Source of the DNA: an uncultured Clostridia bacterium
GTDB taxonomy: Bacteria; Bacillota; Clostridia; Oscillospirales; Ruminococcaceae
Assembly: GCA_947385505.1 (NCBI GenBank)
Contig: CANDLP010000013.1
Span: forward strand, 1 to 15,650
DNA: 15,650 nucleotides
Direction of reading: 5' to 3'
The translations under genes and the position numbers were made by a program. The notes under the pieces were generated by a model. It saw nothing but the letters and a program-made list of their open reading frames with translations. It did not search any database and was not told where the DNA came from. Each line of letters starts with the position of its first letter. The first letter of the stretch is position 1. This document shows positions 1 through 6,486 of the stretch, piece after piece.

Positions 1-371
1 TTGCCGACAATGCCGAATATCTGGAAAGCCTTGGTATCGAGCTGTATTTTTCAGCGGGAAACGATGTGGAAATAACTGCTTTCCCGTCCCTACTGACCGG
101 CTTATCCCCTTCGGATACCCTTCAAAGGATATCCTCGGTGCTGCTTAAGGGCGGGGACGATATAGAGGGGCTTTTATTTGACGAGGTGCTCCACACAGTT
201 GCCTGCAAAGGAGCGATAAAGGCTAACGAGCTGACGTCGCCTAAAGAGCTGGAGCTTTTGGCAAAGCGAATATGGGAGGACAGCGCAATACGCTACTGCC
301 CCCATGGAAGACCTATTATTACCAAAATGTCAAAATATAATATCGAAAGGAGCTTTGGTCGGATTCAGTGA
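1..371 (+). CDS. mutL: DNA mismatch repair protein MutL, C-terminal end (5' partial)
   Basis: The gene enters from the left edge, with codons in phase from position 3, and ends at TGA 369-371. About 122 residues are visible. They match the C-terminal (dimerisation/endonuclease) domain of MutL: a VACKGAIKAN stretch, corresponding to the conserved ACxxAxKAN motif, and a CPHGRP motif near the end, whose Cys and His contribute to the metal site of endonuclease-type MutL proteins. MutL links MutS mismatch recognition to strand nicking and removal. The ATPase domain and the DQHAxxER endonuclease motif would lie upstream, outside the window. The stop overlaps the miaA start by 4 nt, implying co-transcription and translational coupling. 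A GTG at 66 could be mistaken for a start, but the homologous reading frame continues upstream of it. Confidence 0.93.
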   Translation, partial: ADNAEYLESLGIELYFSAGNDVEITAFPSLLTGLSPSDTLQRISSVLLKGGDDIEGLLFDEVLHTVACKGAIKANELTSPKELELLAKRIWEDSAIRYCPHGRPIITKMSKYNIERSFGRIQ

Positions 372-1324
372 GTATGCAGAGCGATAAGGACAAAATTTTT
401 GTTGTGGCAGTTTGCGGTCCCACCGCGTCGGGAAAGACGGATTTGGGGATAAAGCTGGCGAAAAAAACCGACGGGGAAATAATTTCCGCCGATTCCATGC
501 AGATATACCGCGGCATGGAAATAGCCTCCGCTAAACCCACTAAGGAGGAAATGGACGGAGTAAAACATCATCTGATGGATTTTTTACCCCCTTCGGAAGC
601 TTTTTCGGTGGCTGATTATGTGGAGCTTGCCCGCGAATGTATAGACGATATATGCCGAAGGGGAAAGCTACCCATAATAGTGGGCGGTACGGGGCTGTAT
701 ATTTCTTCCCTTATAAATAACATACAATTCGACGATACCGGAAGCGATACGGAATTTCGTGAAAATATGCGGGAAATTGCCGAAAAAGAGGGCAATATTG
801 TTCTTTGGGAAAAGTTAAGGGCGGTGGACCCCGAATCGGCGGCGCGGCTTCACCCGAATAACCTGAATCGTGTTATAAGAGCCTTGGAGGTGTTTCATTT
901 AAGCGGGGTGACTATGAGCCGCTCCGCTGAAATGAGCCGAAGCAAAGAAACGCCTTACAGGGCGTGTTTTATTATGCCCGATTATGCGCGGGAGGAGCTG
1001 TATGACAGGATAAACCGAAGGGTGGATATAATGCTTGAAAAGGGTCTGGTAGACGAGGCGAGGGAATTTTTCACCCACAAGGATTATGTTACCGCGGCTC
1101 AGGCAATAGGCTACAAGGAGCTTAAAGCCTATATCGAAGGGGAAAAGGAACTTTCGGAATGCACTGAAAAACTTAAGCAGGCTACCCGTAATTATGCCAA
1201 AAGACAGCTTACCTGGTTCAATAAAACAGAGGGACTTAACCGCATTAAAATAGAAAAAGGCGCCGACCAAGAAAAAATTTTAAAAATCGCTGAAAATTTA
1301 GTGAAAAGATATAGCTTTTTTTGA
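368..1324 (+). CDS. miaA: tRNA dimethylallyltransferase MiaA
   Basis: MiaA transfers a dimethylallyl group from DMAPP to N6 of adenosine 37 in tRNAs that read UNN codons, the first step towards ms2i6A. The 318-aa product has the family's usual length. A Walker A loop GPTASGKT lies at residues 17-24, then DSMQIYRGM at 42-50, the IIVGGTGLYI segment, and a C-terminal QAIGYKEL plus ATRNYAKRQLTWF region that contacts substrate tRNA. The GTG start at 368 overlaps the mutL stop (GTGA). An AGGAG at 348-352 serves it with a rather long gap. ATG at 374 is an alternative start only two codons further in. mutL-miaA-hfq order is common in bacteria. No clear terminator follows; the sequence turns AT-rich at once. 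Confidence 0.97.
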   Translation: MSMQSDKDKIFVVAVCGPTASGKTDLGIKLAKKTDGEIISADSMQIYRGMEIASAKPTKEEMDGVKHHLMDFLPPSEAFSVADYVELARECIDDICRRGKLPIIVGGTGLYISSLINNIQFDDTGSDTEFRENMREIAEKEGNIVLWEKLRAVDPESAARLHPNNLNRVIRALEVFHLSGVTMSRSAEMSRSKETPYRACFIMPDYAREELYDRINRRVDIMLEKGLVDEAREFFTHKDYVTAAQAIGYKELKAYIEGEKELSECTEKLKQATRNYAKRQLTWFNKTEGLNRIKIEKGADQEKILKIAENLVKRYSFF

Positions 1325-1331
1325 AAATATG

Positions 1332-1350
1332 TGATATAATGTACATTATA
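1332..1350 (+). promoter_or_regulatory. Extended -10 promoter overlapping a 16-bp palindrome
   Basis: TGATATAAT at 1332-1340 is a perfect extended -10 element (TGnTATAAT), lying just after the miaA stop. No good -35 is seen 16-18 bp upstream, as is typical of extended -10 promoters. The -10 hexamer forms the left half of a perfect 16-bp palindrome, TATAATGTACATTATA (1335-1350), which covers the likely start site near 1347 and could be a repressor operator. A 16-bp AT-rich palindrome could arise by chance in a window of this size, so the operator role is tentative. The promoter would serve hfq and the genes after it. Confidence 0.5.
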
Positions 1351-1559
1351 AGAATGTCTAATTGTATCCAAATTACTTTAAATTCGTATGCAATGCGGTT
1401 TTACGGTATTTTGGCGCTGTTTGGACGCACATTGTAACATTTTTGCAATATTAATAATAACTTTGTGATTTTTTGTGACTTTAATTTGACTCTAATTCCA
1501 ATTTTTGAATTTCGCATTTATAAATTCCCAATTTCAGCTTAAATTACATTCCCGAATTC

Positions 1560-1592
1560 TCGCTTAATTGTTATGATCATCGCTTAATTGTT
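1560..1592 (+). repeat. 13-bp direct repeat pair, 20-bp period
   Basis: TCGCTTAATTGTT occurs at 1560-1572 and again at 1580-1592. The start-to-start distance of 20 bp is close to two helical turns, and the spacer contains the palindrome ATGATCAT (1573-1580). That arrangement would suit two protomers of a DNA-binding protein on one face of the helix. The function is unknown. The pair sits upstream of hfq and inside its presumed transcript. Confidence 0.5.
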
Positions 1593-1598
1593 CAATGA

Positions 1599-1702
1599 GG
1601 GGACAACCCCAAAAAGCATTCAGCCGCAGGGCGCGGCGCAGAGATGCTCAATAATCTTAACCCGATGCGGAAAAGCTTAATATATCCGTGCGCTTTTCCG
1701 TG
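1599..1702 (+). ncRNA. Structured RNA segment before hfq (leader or small RNA, unrecognised)
   Basis: Three consecutive hairpins can be drawn by hand. A 4-bp GGGG/CCCC stem occupies 1599-1610. An AGCAT/ATGCT stem (1615-1619 with 1644-1648) encloses GCCGC/GCGGC (1623-1627 with 1633-1637). A 9-bp stem pairs 1668-1676 with 1692-1700 and can be extended by two G-U pairs. A competing small stem, GTGC 1688-1691 with GCAC 1704-1707, would disrupt the last hairpin close to the hfq ribosome binding site. The GC-rich block stands out from its AT-rich surroundings. It matches no family I know. Confidence 0.35.
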
Positions 1703-1724
1703 AGCACAGAAAGGATCGTTTATC

Positions 1725-1976
1725 ATGGCAAAAGACATCAATTTACAGGACGTATTTTTAAACCAGGCGAGAAAAGAGAAAATTCCGGTAACGATTTTCA
1801 TTACGAACGGATTTCAGTTTAAGGGCGTTGTAAGAGGCTTTGACAATTACACCGTTATTTTGGACACCGACGGAAAGCAAAATCTTATATACAAACACGC
1901 CATAAGTACTATAACTCCTTTTAAGAGCATCTCTCTTTTAGACGCTTTTGACAAGGACGAGCATTCCGAAGAATAA
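1725..1976 (+). CDS. hfq: RNA chaperone Hfq
   Basis: Hfq forms a hexameric ring that binds U-rich and A-rich RNA and promotes small RNA-mRNA pairing in the cytoplasm. The 83-aa product carries the whole Sm fold. It begins with an N-terminal helix [15 protein letters not shown], continues through Sm1 ([24 protein letters not shown]), and ends with the Sm2 signature YKHAISTI that lines the proximal uridine-binding pore. An acidic tail ([11 protein letters not shown]) follows. The ATG at 1725 has AAAGGA at 1710-1715 as ribosome binding site. miaA-hfq adjacency is seen in many bacteria. The stop TAA (1974-1976) is separated by a single GGA codon, in the same frame, from the next gene's ATG. Confidence 0.97.
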   Translation: MAKDINLQDVFLNQARKEKIPVTIFITNGFQFKGVVRGFDNYTVILDTDGKQNLIYKHAISTITPFKSISLLDAFDKDEHSEE

Positions 1977-1979
1977 GGA

Positions 1980-3215
1980 ATGGCGGGAAAAAGACAGATT
2001 GCCGTAACCGCCCGTATCGTCTGGGGGTTGGTTATTGTCTTTTTGCTGGTCACAATAATAAGCCAGCTTTTCATTCATTATAACAGCCCCATAAGGACAG
2101 AGCCCGCAATGACTTACAATTCGGAAGAGTATATACAGACGACGGGCGTTTATGTGCGGAATGAAAACCACGTTAAATACAACGGTACCGGAATTATCAG
2201 CTATGTGTATTCGGACGGAGAAAAGCTTGCAAAAAACGCTGTGGTTGCACAAGTGTACGCATCCCAGAACGATCTTGCTCTTCAGCTGAAAATAAACGAG
2301 CTTAATAAGCAAATCGAAGTTCTTCAGGACGCCGAAAAGCTTGTGGGGAGCGATAACTCTCAGCTTGAGGCCTTCTCCAATCAGATATACGAGTGTCATA
2401 CAAAGATTATTCAGAACGTGATTGACGGCGAATACGCGAAATCCGCGGAACTGAAAAACGATTATCTGAATCTTCAGAGTAAGCGGCAGATAGTAAACGG
2501 CGCCACAAGCGATTATAGCTCCAAGATATCTCAGCTTCGCAATGAGATTGCCTCTCTTAAAGCTCAAGTAACTTCGGCTCCGCACGATCTTACGCTTGCT
2601 GACACCGGGTACTTCGTAACTTCGGCTGACGGTTATGAAACCAAGCTTAATTATGATGCGATTCCCTCTCTTACCGAGCAGCAGCTTGAGGATATAATAA
2701 AAAATCCGGAGCTGGCGGTGTCTTCCAATGTTATAGGAAAGGTTATCTCGGATTATAAGTGGAAGATGGTATGTGTTGTTCCGAAGGACAACTCCATGAA
2801 TATTTATGATAACGCCACGCTGAAAGTTCGTGTGGGCAGCGATGTTAATCCCGTAACCGCTTATGTGGAAAGCATAAGGGATCTTGATTCCGGAAAATGT
2901 ATGCTTGTTCTTAACTTTGACGTGTTTAATGAAAGGTACATACTCAACCGCACCGCTCAGATAAAAATATTGTTTGATGAAACAAGCGAAATACGTATTC
3001 CTTCCACAGCCGTACATTTTGACGAGAACGGTGAGAAAGGCGTATTCATAAAGGTAGGAGTCAACGTACATTTTAGGTATATAGAGGTGATTCGTACGGA
3101 AGGTGACTATACCCTTGTGAGGGACACCACCGAAAAAGACGGTTTTCTGTCTTTGTACGACTCCGTTATTGTTGAAGGGACTGAACTTTATGACGGAAAA
3201 ATCATTCCGCAATAG
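1980..3215 (+). CDS. HlyD-like membrane-anchored coiled-coil protein
   Basis: The 411-aa product has a short basic N-terminus, one membrane segment at about residues 13-33, and an extracytoplasmic body. Residues about 56-94 look like the first half of a barrel-sandwich (biotinyl/lipoyl-like) domain. A long Gln/Leu/Glu-rich coiled coil follows at about 97-198, then the second half-barrel and beta-rich C-terminal domains. This is the layout of HlyD-type adaptor proteins, which normally work with an export pump. No pump gene lies nearby; the neighbours are hfq, yggS and division genes, so a role at the envelope or divisome is possible but unproven. The start at 1980 is forced by the hfq stop two codons upstream in the same frame. 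The only Shine-Dalgarno-like sequence (AAGGA 1975-1979) abuts the ATG, so translation probably depends on termination-reinitiation from hfq. The 3' end overlaps yggS by 26 nt. Confidence 0.75.
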   Translation: MAGKRQIAVTARIVWGLVIVFLLVTIISQLFIHYNSPIRTEPAMTYNSEEYIQTTGVYVRNENHVKYNGTGIISYVYSDGEKLAKNAVVAQVYASQNDLALQLKINELNKQIEVLQDAEKLVGSDNSQLEAFSNQIYECHTKIIQNVIDGEYAKSAELKNDYLNLQSKRQIVNGATSDYSSKISQLRNEIASLKAQVTSAPHDLTLADTGYFVTSADGYETKLNYDAIPSLTEQQLEDIIKNPELAVSSNVIGKVISDYKWKMVCVVPKDNSMNIYDNATLKVRVGSDVNPVTAYVESIRDLDSGKCMLVLNFDVFNERYILNRTAQIKILFDETSEIRIPSTAVHFDENGEKGVFIKVGVNVHFRYIEVIRTEGDYTLVRDTTEKDGFLSLYDSVIVEGTELYDGKIIPQ

Positions 3216-3963
3216 TAACAGTGAGGAAAAGCAGACTGACGAAATAAAAGCCGAGTCGGAGGTTTTTTCCGCCGATTTTACCGAGGTAGCCGAAAGCTGT
3301 AAGAGGATCGTAGAAAATATTGAAAAAGCCAAGCTGAAAGCGGGAAGAACGGACGAAGTAAGACTTATGGCGGTGACTAAAACGGTTCCTTGGGAAAAGG
3401 TGAATTATGCCGTTTCTCTCGGCGTGCGTCTTTTGGGGGAAAATCGTGTACAGGAGCTTCTCGGTAAGTATGAATACTATGATAAAAATTGTGATATTCA
3501 TTTTATCGGCGGACTCCAGAGCAATAAGGTCAAGTATATTACGGATAAGGTCAGCATGATACATTCCGTTGACAGCGCAAAATTGGCGGCGGAAATAAAT
3601 AAGAGAGCGCTGTCGGAGGGAAGGGTTATCGATATTTTGATTGAGGTCAACATCGGCAGAGAAGAAAGCAAGGGCGGCGTTTTGTGCGAAGAACTGGACG
3701 ATCTTGTCTCTTTCTGTTTTTCTCTTTCGGGAGCAAGGCTGAGAGGTTTTATGGCTATCCCCCCGCCTGCCTTAAACGGCGGCAATGAAAAATATTTTGA
3801 AGCGATGCAGCGAATATATAATGATTATAGTTTAAAATACAGCGGCATAGATACTCTGTCAATGGGAATGTCGCAGGATTATGAACAAGCGGTGCTTTAC
3901 GGATCGAATATAGTGAGAATAGGCAGCGCGCTGTTCGGAAACAGAAAATATAAAGAAGCGTAA
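3190..3963 (+). CDS. yggS: YggS/YlmE-family PLP homeostasis protein
   Basis: This family binds pyridoxal 5'-phosphate on a TIM-barrel fold without known catalysis and maintains PLP and amino-acid balance. The 257-aa product shows the family motifs in order: AVTKT with the PLP-binding Lys64, GENRVQE, HFIGGLQSNK, MIHSVDS, VNIGREESKGG, LRGFMAIPP, LSMGMSQDYEQA and the phosphate-binding VRIGSALFG. The start is taken at ATG 3190, which has AAGGGA at 3175-3180 nine bases upstream. An in-frame TTG at 3169 lacks such a site. Compared with the usual length of about 230 residues there is a polar, charged N-terminal extension of about 25 residues. The gene overlaps the HlyD-like gene and is followed 24 nt later by sepF, the common Gram-positive yggS/ylmE-sepF arrangement. 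Confidence 0.94.
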   Translation: MTEKSFRNSNSEEKQTDEIKAESEVFSADFTEVAESCKRIVENIEKAKLKAGRTDEVRLMAVTKTVPWEKVNYAVSLGVRLLGENRVQELLGKYEYYDKNCDIHFIGGLQSNKVKYITDKVSMIHSVDSAKLAAEINKRALSEGRVIDILIEVNIGREESKGGVLCEELDDLVSFCFSLSGARLRGFMAIPPPALNGGNEKYFEAMQRIYNDYSLKYSGIDTLSMGMSQDYEQAVLYGSNIVRIGSALFGNRKYKEA

Positions 3964-3987
3964 AACCGCTTTCGGAAAGGAAAAAAG

Positions 3988-4443
3988 ATGGGATTCTTAG
4001 ACGCTATAAAAAAAATATCAGGCTATGAGGAAGAAGACGATGATTTGGATTATAACGACAATGAAGATAACGACGAAAGCGTAAGCGCGGAAGAGGAATA
4101 CAGCTATAAGCGAAGCCCTAATATCACAAGCGCGCCAAGATCTGGAAAAGTATTGAATATTCCCGCTACCACAAGGCTTCAGGTAATTGTTTTCAAAGCT
4201 GAAAGATTTAACGATGTGGTGGAGATAGCCGATCATTTCAAGAGCAAAAAGGCAATAGTGCTCAATCTTGACAATACCAACAAGGATGTGGCCAACAGGC
4301 TTATCGATTTCCTCGCCGGCGTTGCATATGCGGCGGACGGCGAGCTTAAGCGCATAGCAAATACGTCCTATATCCTTGTTCCTTATAATGTTGATATTTC
4401 CGGGGATCTTTTGGAAGAACTCGGAGGAGATATTATGCAATGA
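3988..4443 (+). CDS. sepF: Cell division protein SepF
   Basis: SepF anchors FtsZ to the membrane and bundles protofilaments at the septum. The 151-aa product begins with the typical amphipathic membrane-binding helix (MGFLDAIKKISGY). A very acidic linker follows at about residues 14-38, rich in D and E, and then the core domain at about 55-142. That core contains the conserved VLNLDNTNKDVANRLIDFLAG helix-strand region and ANTSYILVPYNVDIS. AAAGGA lies just upstream of the ATG. The last codons overlap ylmH in an ATGA junction. The usual ylmG/yggT gene between sepF and ylmH is absent here. Confidence 0.95.
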   Translation: MGFLDAIKKISGYEEEDDDLDYNDNEDNDESVSAEEEYSYKRSPNITSAPRSGKVLNIPATTRLQVIVFKAERFNDVVEIADHFKSKKAIVLNLDNTNKDVANRLIDFLAGVAYAADGELKRIANTSYILVPYNVDISGDLLEELGGDIMQ

Positions 4444-5198
4444 TATCGGCTGACGCGTATCTCCCCGTCAATGGAGAGGAAACGGAGTTTTGCCGCCATA
4501 TAAGGGATCTCTCGCTTTTGGGTGAAAAAACTTTCTCTCCTAAGTTCAGCGGATTTCTTACCGAAAGGGAACAAAAACTTGCGGCGCATACCGCTTCTTC
4601 GGTCGGCGTTGAATACGGTTTTTGGGGCGGATATGAGGGCGCGGTCAGAAAAATGTTTTCCGCTCCTTCAGAGGATAAAGAAAATTATCCCTTTGAAGCC
4701 GTAACTTTTTTCTATCGGCCTAAGGATAAGCTTACTCACCGTGATTTTTTGGGAGCGCTTATGTCGTTGGGGCTTAAAAGAGACCGTATAGGCGACATAG
4801 TAGTGGCGGAAGGCGGCGCGGCGGTGTTTGCCGCTGAAAACGTCTTGTCCCTGATTTCCTCTGAAATCAGAAAGATCGGAAGAGTCGGCGTAAAACAGGA
4901 ATCAGGACTTAAAATACCAATACCCGAACAGGAGTTTGAAGATATTTCCGCAGTTATTGCTTCTGACAGAATTGACGTTTTGGTGGCGGCCGCGTGTGGA
5001 ATAAGCCGTGAAAAGGCGGCTTCCCTCATAAGATCGGGTGCAGTAGTGTCGGACGGTATTGAGGTTTCTTTGGTGTCACGGAATATAGACGAGGGTGATG
5101 TCTTTTCCGTAAAAGGATACGGCAAGTTTATTTTTTCACATCTTGGACATGAAACAAAAAAAGGCAAAAATCATGCTCTGATAAAAAAGTATAAATAA
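4440..5198 (+). CDS. ylmH: YlmH/RqcP2-like S4-domain RNA-binding protein
   Basis: The 252-aa product has a mixed alpha/beta N-terminal region, with TERE at about 41-44 and the family signature DFLGALMSLGLKRDRIGDIVV at about 102-122. A C-terminal S4 RNA-binding domain occupies about 177-235 (RIDVLVAAACGISREKAASLI and a GDVFSVKGYGKF end). YlmH proteins bind ribosomal RNA and peptidyl-tRNA-containing 50S subunits; in Bacillus, YlmH has been linked to ribosome rescue. The gene usually sits in the division cluster between sepF and divIVA, as here. The ATG overlaps the sepF stop (ATGA), with GGAGG inside sepF about 11 nt upstream. Confidence 0.92.
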   Translation: MISADAYLPVNGEETEFCRHIRDLSLLGEKTFSPKFSGFLTEREQKLAAHTASSVGVEYGFWGGYEGAVRKMFSAPSEDKENYPFEAVTFFYRPKDKLTHRDFLGALMSLGLKRDRIGDIVVAEGGAAVFAAENVLSLISSEIRKIGRVGVKQESGLKIPIPEQEFEDISAVIASDRIDVLVAAACGISREKAASLIRSGAVVSDGIEVSLVSRNIDEGDVFSVKGYGKFIFSHLGHETKKGKNHALIKKYK

Positions 5199-5203
5199 TA
5201 CTA

Positions 5204-5252
5204 TTTGCAAATCATATTATAGACAAATTGAGCATATGGAATGATTTGCAAA
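5204..5252 (+). repeat. Perfect 12-bp inverted repeat between ylmH and divIVA
   Basis: TTTGCAAATCAT (5204-5215) is exactly inverted as ATGATTTGCAAA (5241-5252), with 25 nt between the arms. The arms are AT-rich and no T-tract follows, so this is not a typical terminator. It may be a bipartite operator or an RNA hairpin at the end of the ylmH transcript. Confidence 0.6.
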
Positions 5253-5267
5253 CAGTGTTTTGGGAGC

Positions 5268-5308
5268 AATTGTTTATCGATTTATTGTCGATAGATTGAT
5301 AAACAATT
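5268..5308 (+). repeat. Perfect 11-bp inverted repeat upstream of divIVA
   Basis: AATTGTTTATC (5268-5278) is exactly inverted as GATAAACAATT (5298-5308), with a 19-nt spacer. A second, nested inversion TATCGA...TCGATA (5275-5280 and 5288-5293) offers an alternative pairing. It lies 16 nt after the preceding inverted repeat and about 60 nt before the divIVA start. A regulator site or transcript hairpin is possible; no U-tract follows. Confidence 0.6.
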
Positions 5309-5371
5309 AGTATAACATGTATTCAGGGCGGGTTAATCAGCATAAAAAAATAAAAAACACGGAGGCGTTCA

Positions 5372-6274
5372 ATGGAAGCAAAGGACATAAAGGAAAAGAA
5401 ATTCTCTAAAGGCTTAAACGGATATAAAATGGAGGAGGTTGATGATTTTCTTGAGGAAATGTCAGCCGAATTTTCTAATCTTAAAAAGTTAAGTGAGGAA
5501 CAGGAAAAGAAGATGGAAGTGCTCGCCGATAAGATACGCGAGTACAGAAACGACGAAGACGCAATAAAGGAAGCTCTTTTGGGCGCTCAGAAGCAGAGCA
5601 GCTCTGTGCTCGCCGCCGCTAAGGAAAAATCCGACAAAATGGTGAGCGACGCAAAGGAAAAGTCCGAAAAAATGATAAAGGACGCCGAGGACATAGTTAA
5701 GGAAAAAGACGAATACGCCAAAAAACTCGTAGAAGACGCCAACGCAGAGAAAACCAAGATTATTGCCGAGTGTGAGCGTAAATCCGCTGAAATAAAAGCG
5801 GCTATGGAAGCCGAGATAAGAAAGCAGGAATCCATTCTGGCCAAAACAAGAGATGAAAGCAAGTCCTTTATTGAAAGGCTTCTTATGGAATATCAAGCTC
5901 ATATCACTTATATAAATTCAATTCCCGCAAAGTGCGATAACGAATTTGTGCTTAACGCCAAAGACACAATAAAGTTTACCGAGGAGCAGCAGCCTGCCGA
6001 GGAACCGCCGGTTCCCGAAAAGGCGGCGGAAGCGCCTAAGCCTGCTTCCGCAAAAGAGAAAAAAGCCGAGCTTAAGCTCGAAAAAATTAACAAGGAAAAC
6101 GAAGCCATAGTTCTGGAAAAGACTACCGAGATTGCGTCAAAGCCCGTATTTGAAGAGGAGGCGGTAGCCGAGGACGTGGAGGAATACGAAGAAACAAGCA
6201 GTCCTTTATTTGACAAATCCAAGCGCAAGTCCAAATACGAAAAGCTTCAGTTTGGAAGCAACAATAAGAAATAA
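5372..6274 (+). CDS. divIVA: DivIVA-domain cell division/polarity protein
   Basis: DivIVA proteins sense negative membrane curvature at poles and septa and recruit partners. The 300-aa product starts with the conserved N-terminal lipid-binding domain (KKFSKGLNGYKMEEVDDFL at about 9-27). A long, highly charged coiled coil runs from about 30 to 180, with near-repetitive AKEKSDKMVSDAKEKSEKM segments. A low-complexity Pro/Ala/Glu-rich tail (about 205-275) and a basic end (KSKRKSKYEKL region) complete it. Bacillus DivIVA is about 164 residues, so this protein has a long C-terminal extension, as several clostridial homologues do. GGAGG sits about 7 nt before the ATG. Its location after sepF-ylmH fits the conserved Gram-positive division cluster. 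Confidence 0.93.
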   Translation: MEAKDIKEKKFSKGLNGYKMEEVDDFLEEMSAEFSNLKKLSEEQEKKMEVLADKIREYRNDEDAIKEALLGAQKQSSSVLAAAKEKSDKMVSDAKEKSEKMIKDAEDIVKEKDEYAKKLVEDANAEKTKIIAECERKSAEIKAAMEAEIRKQESILAKTRDESKSFIERLLMEYQAHITYINSIPAKCDNEFVLNAKDTIKFTEEQQPAEEPPVPEKAAEAPKPASAKEKKAELKLEKINKENEAIVLEKTTEIASKPVFEEEAVAEDVEEYEETSSPLFDKSKRKSKYEKLQFGSNNKK

Positions 6275-6357
6275 AGAATTTATTAGGGCGTATCTGAAAA
6301 CAAAGCAATTTAGTACAATTTCGCTGAATGCGTGACGGTTTCAAGGAAAAAAGCGCA

Positions 6358-6436
6358 GGAACACTAAAGTATTCCGAGCATTTTTGACGCAGAAAGCGTC
6401 CGCAGTTAGCAGAAACTGTGCTAATTGCGGCTTTTC
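6358..6436 (+). terminator. Hairpin cluster between divIVA and lspA, possible terminator/attenuator
   Basis: Three hairpins follow one another. GGAACAC/GTATTCC (about 6358-6375) has one mismatch. GACGC AGAAA GCGTC (6386-6400) is perfect. A 12-bp stem with one G-U pair joins CCGCAGTTAGCA (6400-6411) to TGCTAATTGCGG (6419-6430) around a 7-nt loop, and is followed by CTTTTC (6431-6436). The last is terminator-like, but its U-tract is only four residues, so termination may be partial. An alternative stem, CAGTT (6403-6407) with AACTG (6414-6418), would break it. It may end the divIVA transcript or regulate read-through into lspA. Confidence 0.4.
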
Positions 6437-6486
6437 ATACAGCTCCCAATACCGAAAGAAAAAGCGAACGGAAAAAAGGAAAGACA

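Larger units (their letters stand above)
1325..1724 (+). other. 400-nt non-coding region, probable hfq leader
   Basis: No credible coding frame is present. The first part (about 1325-1595) is very AT-rich. It contains an extended -10 promoter within a palindrome (1332-1350) and a 13-bp direct repeat (1560-1572 and 1580-1592). The last part (about 1599-1702) is more GC-rich and can fold into three local hairpins: GGGG/CCCC with an ACAA loop (1599-1610), AGCAT/ATGCT enclosing GCCGC/GCGGC (1615-1648), and a 9-bp CGGAAAAGC/GCTTTTCCG stem (1668-1676 with 1692-1700). The hfq ribosome binding site follows. If the promoter at 1332-1340 is used, hfq would have a leader of roughly 375 nt. I do not recognise a known riboswitch or small RNA family. 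Whether this is one long leader, a separate small RNA, or both is inference. Confidence 0.55.

Noticed and set aside
1560..1592. CRISPR-like array
   Set aside because: Only two 13-bp copies with a 7-nt spacer and no cas genes.
1938..3332. 464-codon open frame on the - strand
   Set aside because: It lies opposite the HlyD-like gene, is rich in Cys, Phe, Tyr and Ile without domain pattern, and has no ribosome binding site. The + strand frame has a clear membrane anchor and coiled coil.
6418..6486. Upstream GTG start for lspA
   Set aside because: It falls inside the 12-bp hairpin stem, and the proper AAGGA precedes ATG 6487, after which the family sequence begins.
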